Source: an uncultured Lutibacter sp. (GTDB taxonomy: Bacteria > Bacteroidota > Bacteroidia > Flavobacteriales > Flavobacteriaceae). From it: a DNA stretch of 64,000 nucleotides. The translations under genes were made by a program, and so were the position numbers. Location: contig NZ_CANLZZ010000006.1 in NCBI RefSeq assembly GCF_947495725.1, positions 62,001 through 126,000 on the forward strand. The letters run 5' to 3'. A model generated the notes under the pieces. The model had not been told where the DNA came from and ran no database searches. It worked only from the letters and a program-made list of their open reading frames with translations. Each line of letters begins with the position of its first letter. Position 1 is the first letter of the stretch. Of the stretch, positions 38,046 to 47,476 are shown piece by piece.

Positions 38046-39578
38046 ATGAAAAATTTTAAATTAATAGCTTTTTTAATAGTTACAATGCTGTTTGGGTGTA
38101 AGTCGGAGAAAAAAGAAGCAGTAACTTCGGATGTTGCTATAGAAAAATATCAACCAAATTGGGAATCTTTAGCAACAAATAATAAAGAACCAGATTGGTT
38201 TTTAGATTCTAAATTAGGAATATATTTCCATTGGGGACCATATAGTGTTCCTGCTTTTGGAAGTGAATGGTATCCTCGTTGGATGTATGTTGAAAATAGA
38301 GAAAAGTGGGGGAAAGGAACATTCCAATATCATGAGAAGAATTTTGGTCATCCCTCAAAATTTAACTACCATGATTTTATTCCAATGTTTAAGGCTGAAA
38401 AATTTGATGCAGCAGATTGGGCAACGTTATTTGAAAGTGCTGGAGCAAAATTTGCTGGACCAGTAGCTCAACATCACGATGGTTTTGCAATGTGGGCAAG
38501 TAAGGTAAACCCTTGGAACGCTAAAGATATGGGGCCTAAGAAAGATATTCTTGGAGATTTGTATGAAGAACTAAAAAAACGTAATTTAAAAACAATAGCT
38601 ACATTTCATCACGCTCGTACTTTACAACGATACACTAAAGATACAGTAAATTGGGGTGGTAATGCAAGTCATTATCCATATAATCCAGAATATGCAACCT
38701 CTTCAACAGATCCTAAACTAAAGTATTTGTATGGTAATTTAGAAGAAGAAGAATTTAATCAATATTGGTTAGACGAAGTTACTGAAGTAGTTGATAATTA
38801 CCAACCAGATATTATTTGGTTCGACTCTTGGTTAGATAAAATTCCTGAAAATTATCTTAAAAAAATGGTTGCGCATCAATTTAATGCTGGTGTTAAGAAT
38901 AATAAAGAGAATTTAGTAGCGTATAAGCAAAAAGATATTCCTAGAAATGTTGGTGTATTAGATATTGAACAAGGAGGAATGAAAGAAATGTCTCCAGATT
39001 ATTGGTTAACAGATATTACAATTAGTGATGGTAGTTGGTGTTTTACAAACGGTCTTAAATATAAGGATGGACCACTGTTAATAAGAAATATGATTGATGT
39101 ATGGAGTAAAAAAGGAATTGTTTTGTTAAATGTTTCACCAAGAGCCGATGGAGTAATTCCAGACGAACAACGTGCTATTTTAGCTGAAATTGGTAACTGG
39201 ACTAAAACGCATGCCGAAGCTATTTACGGAACAAGAACTCATGATATTTATGGGTATGGTGTAGCTAAAATTGAAAAAGGTCATTTTGGAGGACAGTCTG
39301 CAACTATAAAATATAGTGAAAGTGATATTAGATTTACGACTTCAAAAGATAAAAAAACATTGTACATTTTTTGTTTAGGGAAACCTAAAGCAAATAGCAA
39401 AATTGAAATTAAACACATATTCCCAAATAATGCCATAAAGCAAATTAAAAAGGTTGCTTTAGTTGGAAATGGCACTAATGTTAAACGAAATATTAAAAAT
39501 AAAGTGCTAGAATTAACTACTCCAGATGCAAATTTAATGAATGATATTGCAACTGTTTTTAAGGTTGAATTCGAATAG
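38046..39578 (+). CDS. GH29 alpha-L-fucosidase lipoprotein
   Basis: Family GH29 exo-alpha-L-fucosidase-like enzyme anchored as a lipoprotein (LFGC, C18). The barrel carries the family phrase AQHHDGFAMWAS, with WNAKDMGPKKDIL after it, and the nucleophile D260 in IIWFDSW. A C-terminal beta-sandwich covers about 400-510. It belongs to the classical, broad-specificity GH29 group by its HHDGFAMW motif and total length. The gene is flanked by the inverted repeat upstream and a terminator downstream, so it may be expressed alone. Removal of alpha-L-fucose from fucan or galactofucan oligosaccharides is the likely role; alpha-L-galactose is possible. Confidence 0.92.
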   Translation: MKNFKLIAFLIVTMLFGCKSEKKEAVTSDVAIEKYQPNWESLATNNKEPDWFLDSKLGIYFHWGPYSVPAFGSEWYPRWMYVENREKWGKGTFQYHEKNFGHPSKFNYHDFIPMFKAEKFDAADWATLFESAGAKFAGPVAQHHDGFAMWASKVNPWNAKDMGPKKDILGDLYEELKKRNLKTIATFHHARTLQRYTKDTVNWGGNASHYPYNPEYATSSTDPKLKYLYGNLEEEEFNQYWLDEVTEVVDNYQPDIIWFDSWLDKIPENYLKKMVAHQFNAGVKNNKENLVAYKQKDIPRNVGVLDIEQGGMKEMSPDYWLTDITISDGSWCFTNGLKYKDGPLLIRNMIDVWSKKGIVLLNVSPRADGVIPDEQRAILAEIGNWTKTHAEAIYGTRTHDIYGYGVAKIEKGHFGGQSATIKYSESDIRFTTSKDKKTLYIFCLGKPKANSKIEIKHIFPNNAIKQIKKVALVGNGTNVKRNIKNKVLELTTPDANLMNDIATVFKVEFE

Positions 39579-39604
39579 TATTCTCTAAAATTTAGTTAAA
39601 AATA

Positions 39605-39635
39605 AAAGGCAGTATATATAATGTATACTGCCTTT
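39605..39635 (+). terminator. Rho-independent terminator-like hairpin
   Basis: AAAGGCAGTATA pairs perfectly with TATACTGCCTTT around a TATAATG loop. The trailing T-run is short, so efficiency may be moderate. It lies 27 bases after the GH29 stop. Confidence 0.7.
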
Positions 39636-39708
39636 GTTATTGAATAGTCCTAATAAAGAACATTTATGTTATAATCAAGATCATATGTTTATTTATAATC
39701 TTTAGCTA

Positions 39709-39726
39709 TTGGTTAACTTTGGTTAT
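39709..39726 (+). promoter_or_regulatory. Direct repeat TTGGTTA, 10-base period
   Basis: TTGGTTA occurs at 39709 and 39719, one helical turn apart. The same element occurs in duplicate at 11379/11400. It lies only 22 bases before the sulfatase start codon, so if it binds a regulator it may be close to or inside the transcript start. Confidence 0.3.
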
Positions 39727-39747
39727 ATTAATTTTTGAAATAAACAT

Positions 39748-41340
39748 ATGAAAAATATTAAGTTATTTAGTTTTGTAATTCTTGCATTTTACTTGCTAGT
39801 TTCTTGTGCTCAAAAAGAGAAATTAGAAAAACAAGATGAGCGTCCAAATATCATTTTTTTATTATCTGATGATCAAACTAGTATAGCTACTGGTTGCTAC
39901 GGAAACGATCAAGTAGTTACTCCTAATATGGATAATTTAGCCGCAGAAGGTGTCCTATTTGCAAACCATTACAATACAACTTCAATTTGTATGGCAAGTA
40001 GAGCAAGTATTATGACAGGTATGTACGAGTACAAAACAGGTTGTAATTTTATGCATGGATCTTTGCGTACGGAGAAATTTCAAAAATCATATCCGGTAAT
40101 TTTAAAACAAGCAGGTTATTTTACAGGTTTTGCAGGTAAATTTGGGTTTCCAGTTTCTAATGAAGATGGTTGGGACGATAAAAATATGAAGGTCATTCCA
40201 TCTGAAGAATTTGATATGTGGGGTGGTGGTCCAGGACAAACACAATATAAAACAGCTAATAATCCAAGTATAGCTAAGTATGCAAAACAATATCCGCATA
40301 GTACAAGAGCATATGGTGCTTGGGCAAACGATTTTATTTCCGAAGCAAAAAAATCTGGCAAGCCGTTTTGTATGTCCATAAGTTTTAAGGCACCACACTT
40401 ACCGTTTACACCAGATAAGTATTTCGATTATGTGTATGAAAACAAAAAATACAAAAAACCTGCAAACTATGGTGCCGAAAATGCAAAACACCTAGCTCCT
40501 CAAGCAAAATCAGGTCGACAATACAATAGTTATAATTTTTGGAGAGATTCTGAAGAAAACTACCAGGAAGCAATTACCAAATACAATCAGTTAATTCACG
40601 GTGTAGATTATGCGTTAGGAATGATTCGTAAATCGTTAAAAGAACAAGGAGTTGATGATAATACTATTATAATTTTTACAAGTGACAATGGTTATAGCTG
40701 TGGAGCACATAATTTTGGAGGAAAAGTATTGCCTTATGAAGAAGCTTCGAAATCACCTTTAATTATTTACGATCCTCGATCCCCAAAGAGTTCAAGAGGT
40801 GTTAAACGAGAAGTTGTTACCGCAAATATAGATATGGCTCCAACAATTTTAACCTACGCAGGTGTTGAAATTCCAAAAAATATGGATGGTGAAAACTTAA
40901 TTCCTTTAGTGAATAAGCAAAATGGAATTAATCGTGAAACAGTTGCTTTAACAAATATGTGGGGTAATGATGAAATTCAAGCAATGTCGGTAGTTTCAAA
41001 AGATTGGAAATATATTTATTGGCAATTTGCAAATGATGAAATGCAACCTATTGAAGAGCTTTTTAATATTGGTAAAGATCGTTTAGAAATGAATAATGTT
41101 GCCAATAATTCAGCATATAATATGCAGCTGAAAAAGATGAGAAAGCTATATGATGAACAATTAAAACATATAGAAAGTGAAGCTTTAAATTATAACGACT
41201 ATAAAAAATATGGAATTCTTTTTGATCGTAATGCAAAGGCTGCAGATAAAAAACAATATTTAACAGGTGATTATCAAGAGGTTTTAAGGCAACAGGCAAT
41301 TAATCAAGCTGAAAAAAGAAAAGCTCAAAAGAAGAAGTAG
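39748..41340 (+). CDS. Sulfatase, family S1 (CMASR type) lipoprotein
   Basis: Sulfatase anchored as a lipoprotein (LVSC, C20). LSDDQT gives the first metal motif. The predicted formylglycine C81 lies in C-M-A-S-R, with alanine in place of proline, a variant accepted in the C-x-P/A-x-R consensus. GKWH is replaced by GKFGF. The second metal loop is TSDNGYSCGAHNFGGK, typical of a large S1 subgroup. The C-terminal tail is lysine/glutamine-rich (EKRKAQKKK). The next sulfatase begins 6 bases after its stop, so the two are co-transcribed. Confidence 0.92.
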   Translation: MKNIKLFSFVILAFYLLVSCAQKEKLEKQDERPNIIFLLSDDQTSIATGCYGNDQVVTPNMDNLAAEGVLFANHYNTTSICMASRASIMTGMYEYKTGCNFMHGSLRTEKFQKSYPVILKQAGYFTGFAGKFGFPVSNEDGWDDKNMKVIPSEEFDMWGGGPGQTQYKTANNPSIAKYAKQYPHSTRAYGAWANDFISEAKKSGKPFCMSISFKAPHLPFTPDKYFDYVYENKKYKKPANYGAENAKHLAPQAKSGRQYNSYNFWRDSEENYQEAITKYNQLIHGVDYALGMIRKSLKEQGVDDNTIIIFTSDNGYSCGAHNFGGKVLPYEEASKSPLIIYDPRSPKSSRGVKREVVTANIDMAPTILTYAGVEIPKNMDGENLIPLVNKQNGINRETVALTNMWGNDEIQAMSVVSKDWKYIYWQFANDEMQPIEELFNIGKDRLEMNNVANNSAYNMQLKKMRKLYDEQLKHIESEALNYNDYKKYGILFDRNAKAADKKQYLTGDYQEVLRQQAINQAEKRKAQKKK

Positions 41341-41346
41341 CAAATT

Positions 41347-43158
41347 ATGAGAAATAAAATTTTTTATTCAGTGTTAATATTAGCAGCCATAAATTGCTGT
41401 AGAATTAACGCTCAGCATCAACCAAAACAGCCCAATGTAATTTTTATTCTTACTGACGATCAAGGTTACGGAGATATAGCTGCACATGGCAATAAAGTAA
41501 TAAAAACACCAAATTTAGACAATCTTCATAATCAGGCAGTTCGTTTAATTAATTACCATACAGGTCCAACTTGCGCTCCAAGTCGTTCTGGTTTAATGAG
41601 TGGTGCTTATGGAAACAGAGCAGGTGTATGGCACACTATAGGTGGTTGTAGTATTTTACGTGAAAAGTTTGTTGCAATGCCACAGGTTTTTAAAGAAAAT
41701 GGGTATGCAACTGGTATGTTTGGGAAATGGCACTTAGGAGATGCATATCCTTATTTACCGGAAGACAGAGGTTTTGATGAAACAGTGTATCATGGAGCTG
41801 GAGGGATTGGACAAACGCCAGATTATTGGTTAAATGATTATTTTGAAGATACTTATTTTAGAAATGGAACACCCGAAAAATTTAAAGGGTATTGTACGGA
41901 TGTGTTTTTTGAAGAAGCAATTAAATTTATTGAAAAGAAAAAGGATCAGCCATTTTTTGCTTATATATCTACAAATGCACCACACGGACCATTGAATCTT
42001 CCTAAAGATTATTACGATTTATATAAAAATGAAAAATCTATTACCGATGCTCAAAAAGCATTTTATGGAATGATTACCAATATTGATGATAATATTGGAA
42101 TTTTAGAAAAAAAATTAAAGCAATTAGGTATTCAAGATGATACTATTTTAATTTTTATGACCGATAATGGTACAGCAACTGGGCATACAGTTATAAAAGG
42201 AGAAACTTATGGTTTTAATGCCGGTATGCGTGGTCATAAGGCATCTCAATATGATGGAGGGCATCGTGTACCATTTTTTATTCGTTGGAATGGTGGAAAT
42301 GTAAATGGCGGATTTGATATAAATAACATAGCAATGAACTATGATATTTTACCAACACTTATTGACCTATGTTCGTTGTCTAAAATTGATGGGCCAGCAT
42401 TTGATGGAATAAGCTTAAAGCCGTTACTAACAAGAGAAGTTGATTCTTGGCCGCATAGATATACATTTACCGATAGCAATAAAAAACAACACCCCAAAAA
42501 ATGGTACAAATCTGCTGTTATGGATGATAATTGGAGGTTGATTGATGGTAAAGAATTGTATAATATTAAAAGTGATGTTGGGCAAAAAATAAATGTAGCA
42601 AAAAAGTTTCCTAAGAAGTTCGAAGAAATGAAAGCAGCTTATGAAAAATGGTGGAAATATGTTTCACAAGATTTTGGACGCTATGAAGCCTATAAAATTG
42701 GAGTTTCTCATATAAAAGAAACGACTCTTACTAATCATGATTTACATTCTGAATCTCCACTTGCTTGGAATCAATCATATATTCGAGATCCTTTTTATAA
42801 GAAAAAACCCGCAATGCCACAAGGTTATTGGATGATTGATGTTCAACAACGAGGTGAATATGAAATTGAATTGAGAAGATGGCCAAAAGAAGCCAATTTA
42901 GCAATGAATGCAACCGTTCCACAACAAGGAGTTAGAACAAAATGGACTGAAATTCGTCCTGCGGGAATTCAACTTAATTTTAAAAAAGCAACTCTAAAAA
43001 TTGAAGGGATTTTACAAGAGCAAGAGGTTGATATGTCTAAGAATTCAGTGAAATTTAATGCTTTTCTATCTAAAGGAAGGCAACAAATGCAAGCGTATTT
43101 TACGAATGATAACAATGAGGATTTAGCTTCTTTTTACTTATATATCACAAAAAAGTAG
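41347..43158 (+). CDS. Sulfatase, family S1 (CAPSR type) with C-terminal beta-domain
   Basis: Secreted arylsulfatase-type enzyme with a signal peptide ending NAQ. LTDDQGYGD is the classical metal motif, C76 in C-A-P-S-R the predicted formylglycine, and GKWHLGD is intact. The second metal loop is MTDNGTATGH. After the sulfatase fold (about 25-425) comes an extra region of about 170 residues (about 430-603) with beta-strand character (PQGYWMIDVQQRGEYEIELRRW), perhaps a substrate-recognition module. Homologous arrangements are common in marine sulfatases. It lies in an operon with the preceding sulfatase and likely with the GH29 139 bases downstream. Confidence 0.93.
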   Translation: MRNKIFYSVLILAAINCCRINAQHQPKQPNVIFILTDDQGYGDIAAHGNKVIKTPNLDNLHNQAVRLINYHTGPTCAPSRSGLMSGAYGNRAGVWHTIGGCSILREKFVAMPQVFKENGYATGMFGKWHLGDAYPYLPEDRGFDETVYHGAGGIGQTPDYWLNDYFEDTYFRNGTPEKFKGYCTDVFFEEAIKFIEKKKDQPFFAYISTNAPHGPLNLPKDYYDLYKNEKSITDAQKAFYGMITNIDDNIGILEKKLKQLGIQDDTILIFMTDNGTATGHTVIKGETYGFNAGMRGHKASQYDGGHRVPFFIRWNGGNVNGGFDINNIAMNYDILPTLIDLCSLSKIDGPAFDGISLKPLLTREVDSWPHRYTFTDSNKKQHPKKWYKSAVMDDNWRLIDGKELYNIKSDVGQKINVAKKFPKKFEEMKAAYEKWWKYVSQDFGRYEAYKIGVSHIKETTLTNHDLHSESPLAWNQSYIRDPFYKKKPAMPQGYWMIDVQQRGEYEIELRRWPKEANLAMNATVPQQGVRTKWTEIRPAGIQLNFKKATLKIEGILQEQEVDMSKNSVKFNAFLSKGRQQMQAYFTNDNNEDLASFYLYITKK

Positions 43159-43296
43159 TTAAAAAACCATTTGTTACTTGTTTTGCAACAATAGTTGTTA
43201 TTAGTCAAGTAAATATTTCATTATTTCGTAACCTAAAATAGTAATCAGTTAAATCTGTAACAAAAGAAAAAAAATAATAATTCAAAAATAAGAAGT

Positions 43297-44856
43297 ATGC
43301 AATTTAGTTTTTTAAGGAAACTTGTTTTATTAGTAGCAGTGGTTAGCGTCGTAGGAGTTACAACCACAAAGGCTCAAGAAAAATTTGAAGAAAATTGGGA
43401 ATCATTAAGCAAAGTTGATGAGCAACCAGAATGGTTTAGAGATGCTAAATTTGGAATTTATGCACACTGGGGCCCGGTTTCAAATGCCTTTGTAGGAGCA
43501 GATGCAAAAACACATTATGCTGGATGGCACGGTATGAAAATGTATGAAGATGGTAAAAAAGTTCCAACAAAAAATGGAAAGGCCACAACTAATTTTGTGC
43601 ATCATAAAAAGAAATATGGAGATCCAAAAAGACATGGTTATACTGAAATTATAGAAGAATTTAAACCTACGGGTTTTAACGCTAAAGAATGGGCAGATTT
43701 ATTTGCTGAATCTGGAGCTAAATTTGCTGGTCCAGTTGCAATGCATCACGATAACTTTGCAATGTGGGATGCGAAATCTACACGTTGGAATTCCATGAAC
43801 TACGGAGGAATTGATCCTTCAGCAGCTTTGAAAAAAGAAATTGAAGCTAAGGGAATGAAATTTATGGGGTCATTTCACCACGCATTTACTTGGAAATATT
43901 TTGCTCCTGCGCACAAATATGGAGGTGTTAACCCAAAGGATTACGATTTATACACAAATCCACATAGTTTAGAGTCTGATACTCCAGATGCCGATTTTTA
44001 TGAGCAATGGTGGGCTAAATTAAAAGAATTTATTGATGTTTATCAACCAGATGTAATTTGGTTCGATTGGTGGTTGGAAAATATGACAGAAGAATGTCGT
44101 CAAAAATTTCTTGCTTATTACTATAATAAAGGAATTGAATGGAATAAAGATGTAGTTGTTTGTTACAAAGAAACTACATTTCCTGAAGAAACAGCTATTA
44201 AAGATTACGAAAGAGGACGTCCAAATCAACCAAAAGAACAAGTTTGGTTAACAGATACTTCACCAGGACAATGGTTTTACCGTCCTGGAGCAAAATTTAA
44301 AACACCTAATGAATTGGTTGATATTTTAGTTGATATTGTGGCTAAAAATGGATCAATGTTATTAAATGTACCACCAAACCCAGATGGGTCAATTCCAGAA
44401 GAAATGGCCTACTTATTAAGAGAAATGGGAGGTTGGTTAAAAATAAATGGTGAAGCTATTTTTAAAACAAGACCTTGGACGGTATTTGGTGAAGGGCCAA
44501 CGCGTCTACCAGAAGGAGGGCACAAAATTGAAAAATTAAAAATTGAGTATAAAAATTCAGACATTCGATATACAAAGAAATCTGATAAAGAATTTTATGC
44601 AATTGTAATGGATAAGCCAGAAGGTGAAACTATTTTAAAAACTTTAAGTACAGATATTGGTGTTTTGAATTCAAACATTGTAAATATTGAGTTGTTAGGT
44701 AGTGATGAGAAAATTTCTTGGGAAAGAGACAGCCGAGGGTTAGTGATAAAAGCTCCAAAATCTGTACCTTCGCAATATGCACACGCGTATAAAATTACAT
44801 TAGAAGGGTATACAGAAAATAATATCGGAGGAGCTGTTGAGACGCATGTAGACTAA
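43297..44856 (+). CDS. GH29 alpha-L-fucosidase-like
   Basis: Secreted GH29 enzyme with a signal peptide (about 1-27, ending KAQ) and no lipobox. It has AMHHDNFAMWDAKSTRWN in the barrel, with asparagine where most GH29 proteins have glycine (HHDGF). The likely nucleophile is D257 in VIWFDWW. Total length of 519 residues and the C-terminal beta-sandwich agree with the family. It is followed after 26 bases by a sulfatase gene, so the pair is probably co-expressed. The HHDNF change suggests a specificity different from the GH29 at 38046-39578. Confidence 0.9.
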   Translation: MQFSFLRKLVLLVAVVSVVGVTTTKAQEKFEENWESLSKVDEQPEWFRDAKFGIYAHWGPVSNAFVGADAKTHYAGWHGMKMYEDGKKVPTKNGKATTNFVHHKKKYGDPKRHGYTEIIEEFKPTGFNAKEWADLFAESGAKFAGPVAMHHDNFAMWDAKSTRWNSMNYGGIDPSAALKKEIEAKGMKFMGSFHHAFTWKYFAPAHKYGGVNPKDYDLYTNPHSLESDTPDADFYEQWWAKLKEFIDVYQPDVIWFDWWLENMTEECRQKFLAYYYNKGIEWNKDVVVCYKETTFPEETAIKDYERGRPNQPKEQVWLTDTSPGQWFYRPGAKFKTPNELVDILVDIVAKNGSMLLNVPPNPDGSIPEEMAYLLREMGGWLKINGEAIFKTRPWTVFGEGPTRLPEGGHKIEKLKIEYKNSDIRYTKKSDKEFYAIVMDKPEGETILKTLSTDIGVLNSNIVNIELLGSDEKISWERDSRGLVIKAPKSVPSQYAHAYKITLEGYTENNIGGAVETHVD

Positions 44857-44882
44857 TAAAGTTTATATATAAAATTAATAAA

Positions 44883-46739
44883 ATGAAATTTAGATTATCG
44901 TTAGCAGTATGTTTAGTTGTTTTACAAGTGTTTACAGCTTGTAGCCAGAAAGAAAAACCGGTTGAACATCCAAATATTGTTTGGATAGTTTCAGAAGACA
45001 ATTCAAAACATTATTTAAAAATGTTTGATGAACATGGAGCTGAAACACCAAATATTGAAAGTTTAGCTGAACACGGATTAACATTTACACATGCTTTTTC
45101 AAATGCAGCTGTATGTAGTGCAGCGCGTTCTACATTAATTTCATCTTCTTATGGGCCGCGTTTAGCCACACATTTTCATAGGAAGTTACAGCAGGTTCCA
45201 ATGCCAAATGGAGTGGAAATGTTTCCAGCTTATTTAAAAAAAGCTGGCTATCATACAACAAATAATGCTAAAGAAGATTACAACATTATTAAAAACGATA
45301 ATGTTTGGGATATGTCTTCAAAAAAAGCAACTTGGAGAGATCGTAAACCAGGACAACCATTTTATCATGTGTTTAATATTGAAACAACACATGAAGGTCG
45401 TTTACATTTTTCTCGAGAGGATATGAAAAAAGGAACAATAACAGATCCAAATTCTGTTTTCGTACAACCAAATCATCCACAAACAGAGTTGTTTAAATTT
45501 ACAAATGCTTTTTACCACGATAAAATTCAGCAAATGGATAAACAAGTTGGTGAGGTAATTGTAAAATTAAAAGAAGATGGTTTGTATGATAGTACATTTA
45601 TTTTCTATTATGGTGATCACGGTGGTGTATTACCAGGAAGTAAAGGTTATATAAATGAAATGGGGGTACACGTTCCATTAGTTGTGCATATTCCATCTAA
45701 ATACCAACATTTAGTGGATGCTACTCCAGGTTCAAAAACTGATGGATTTGTAAGTTTTGTAGATTTTGGAGCAACAGTTTTAAATCTTGCAGGTGTTGAA
45801 CTGCCTAAAGGAATTGATGGAAATCCATTTTTAGGTAAAGGTGTAACTTCGGCAGACTTGGAAAGTAGAGATGAAACATTTAGTTATGCAGATCGTTTTG
45901 ATGAAAAATACGATATGGTTCGTGCGGTAAGAAAAGGAAAGTATAAATATATTAGAAATTACCAACCATTTAATTTTGATGGTTTAATGAATAATTATCG
46001 TTATAAACAATTAGCATATCAAGAATGGGCAAAATTGTATGCTGAAGGTAAACTTAACGAAGTTCAATCTCAATTTTTCGAAACAAAGCAACCAGAAGCT
46101 TTATATGATGTTGAAACGGATCCATTTGAAACAAATAATTTAGCTGACAAGGCTGAGTTTGCAACAGTATTAAAAGATCTAAGAGCAAATTTAAACAGTC
46201 GTATAAAATCTATGCCAGATTTAGCATTTTATCCAGAGTTTTATTTAAAGCAACAAGGTTTTAATAATCCAGTAGAGTTTGGTCAACAACACAAGCAAGA
46301 TATTGAAGCGTATATAGATGTTGCAAATTTAACGTATTTAAGTTTTGAAGATGCAAAATCTAAAATTCAAGAAAATTTAAAATCAGAAGATGCATGGAAA
46401 CGTTATTGGGCATTAATTGCTTGCAGTAGCTTTGGAGAAAAAGCAAATGATTTTGTTGCTATTGCAAAAGAAATTGCAAAATCAGATTCTGAATTAGTTA
46501 ATAGAGTTAGGGCCGCTGAGTTTTTAGGTTTAATAGGAGTTCAAAATCCTGTTGAAGTTATGACCAATGCACTTTATGACTCAAAAGATGGAGCCGAGGC
46601 ATTATTGATTCTAAATTCTGTAGTTTTAATGAAAGATGGAGCAAGAAAATATGTTTTTAATATTAAAGAAGATAAAATAAATAAAGAAGTACTGGAGGAA
46701 AGTCAAGTATTAAGACGATTGGAATATATCAATCAATAA
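44883..46739 (+). CDS. Sulfatase, family S1 (CSAAR type), heparan N-sulfatase-like, with HEAT-like C-terminus
   Basis: Lipoprotein sulfatase (FTAC, C20). The N-terminal phrase IVWIVSEDNS and the loop GDHGGVLPGSKG with MGVHVPLV match the N-sulfoglucosamine sulfohydrolase-like branch. The predicted formylglycine C78 lies in C-S-A-A-R; relatives usually have C-S-P-A-R, so proline is replaced by alanine. Residues about 490-618 look alpha-helical and HEAT-repeat-like (AWKRYWALIACSSFG, VNRVRAAEFLGLIG, AEALLILNSVVLM), an addition known in some of these sulfatases. It ends the operon just before a strong terminator. The glycan position attacked is unknown. Confidence 0.9.
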   Translation: MKFRLSLAVCLVVLQVFTACSQKEKPVEHPNIVWIVSEDNSKHYLKMFDEHGAETPNIESLAEHGLTFTHAFSNAAVCSAARSTLISSSYGPRLATHFHRKLQQVPMPNGVEMFPAYLKKAGYHTTNNAKEDYNIIKNDNVWDMSSKKATWRDRKPGQPFYHVFNIETTHEGRLHFSREDMKKGTITDPNSVFVQPNHPQTELFKFTNAFYHDKIQQMDKQVGEVIVKLKEDGLYDSTFIFYYGDHGGVLPGSKGYINEMGVHVPLVVHIPSKYQHLVDATPGSKTDGFVSFVDFGATVLNLAGVELPKGIDGNPFLGKGVTSADLESRDETFSYADRFDEKYDMVRAVRKGKYKYIRNYQPFNFDGLMNNYRYKQLAYQEWAKLYAEGKLNEVQSQFFETKQPEALYDVETDPFETNNLADKAEFATVLKDLRANLNSRIKSMPDLAFYPEFYLKQQGFNNPVEFGQQHKQDIEAYIDVANLTYLSFEDAKSKIQENLKSEDAWKRYWALIACSSFGEKANDFVAIAKEIAKSDSELVNRVRAAEFLGLIGVQNPVEVMTNALYDSKDGAEALLILNSVVLMKDGARKYVFNIKEDKINKEVLEESQVLRRLEYINQ

Positions 46740-46755
46740 CACATTTTAAATATTC

Positions 46756-46799
46756 AAAAAAGAGTCTGTGTCAAAGTATTTTGATACAGGCTCTTTTTT
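46756..46799. terminator. Bidirectional terminator between convergent genes
   Basis: A 20-base stem (46756-46775 with 46780-46799, two wobble pairs) closes a GTAT loop, A-rich on one side and T-rich on the other. It can serve the sulfatase operon on + and the AsnC gene on -, whose stop codon is 4 bases away. Confidence 0.9.
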
Positions 46800-46803
46800 A
46801 TGT

Positions 46804-47289
46804 TTAAATGGAATCTTTTAAAAATGTTAAATCTAAACTAGTAGTGTTTTTACTATTTTTTATTGCGATATAGCTATGAACATTTCCAAGTTCAGATATG
46901 AGAGATAATTTAGTTTGAACAAAGGTTTCATAAGCATCAATATCGGCTAAAACTATTTTTAATAAAAAATCAAAATTTCCCGATACTTGATAGCATTCAG
47001 TAACTTCATTAAAACTGTTTACTTGATTTTGAAAATTTTGTAAATAACTTCTGGTATGTCCTTTTAATTTAACTCCAATAAAAATAGTTTGTTTTAAACC
47101 AATTTTTCGTTCATTTAAAATTGCCACATATTTATCTATAAAACCCTCTTTTTCTAGCTTTTTAATTCTTTCGAAAACAGGAGTTGGCGAAAGATTCAAT
47201 TTTTCGGCTAATTTTTTTGTGGTAATCCTGCAATCTTTTTGAAGTATTTCAAGAATTTTTAAGTCTGTTTTATCAAGTCTAGATTTCAT
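46804..47289 (-). CDS. Lrp/AsnC-family transcriptional regulator
   Basis: Regulator of 161 residues, the only minus-strand gene recognised. It has an N-terminal helix-turn-helix (about 5-60; DLKILEILQKDCRITTKKLAEKLNLS in two pieces, then TPVFERIKKLEKEG) and a C-terminal RAM ligand-binding domain (about 70-155). Lrp/AsnC proteins sense amino acids. It is divergent from the aromatic amino acid operon and most likely controls it in response to phenylalanine or tyrosine. The shared control region is 47290-47476. Confidence 0.93.
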   Translation of the reverse strand: MKSRLDKTDLKILEILQKDCRITTKKLAEKLNLSPTPVFERIKKLEKEGFIDKYVAILNERKIGLKQTIFIGVKLKGHTRSYLQNFQNQVNSFNEVTECYQVSGNFDFLLKIVLADIDAYETFVQTKLSLISELGNVHSYIAIKNSKNTTSLDLTFLKDSI

Positions 47290-47315
47290 TTCAGAATATT
47301 ATTTGGTTTAATTAA

Positions 47316-47331
47316 TATGATAAATGTCATA
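47316..47331. promoter_or_regulatory. Candidate AsnC/Lrp operator (TATGA-N6-TCATA)
   Basis: A small perfect inverted repeat with a 6-base AT-rich spacer lies 26 bases upstream of the regulator start, in the divergent control region. Size and AT content fit Lrp-type sites, but in such AT-rich DNA chance is a serious alternative. Confidence 0.3.
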
Positions 47332-47427
47332 AAAGAATAAAAATACATAAAAAATGTAATAAATAGATAAATATTCTAAATATAGTAATTATAGTAGTTA
47401 AAAATAACATTAACGTTTGTTTGTTGT

Positions 47428-47435
47428 TAAATTTG
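47428..47435 (+). promoter_or_regulatory. Possible -7 promoter element of the aromatic operon (TAAATTTG)
   Basis: TAnnTTTG match 41 bases before the aminotransferase ATG at 47477. No TTTG at the standard spacing is present, so activation or a degenerate -33 would be needed. Confidence 0.4.
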
Positions 47436-47476
47436 ATAGAAGTCTAAGCTCTTATTATTTTCTAAAAAAATATATA

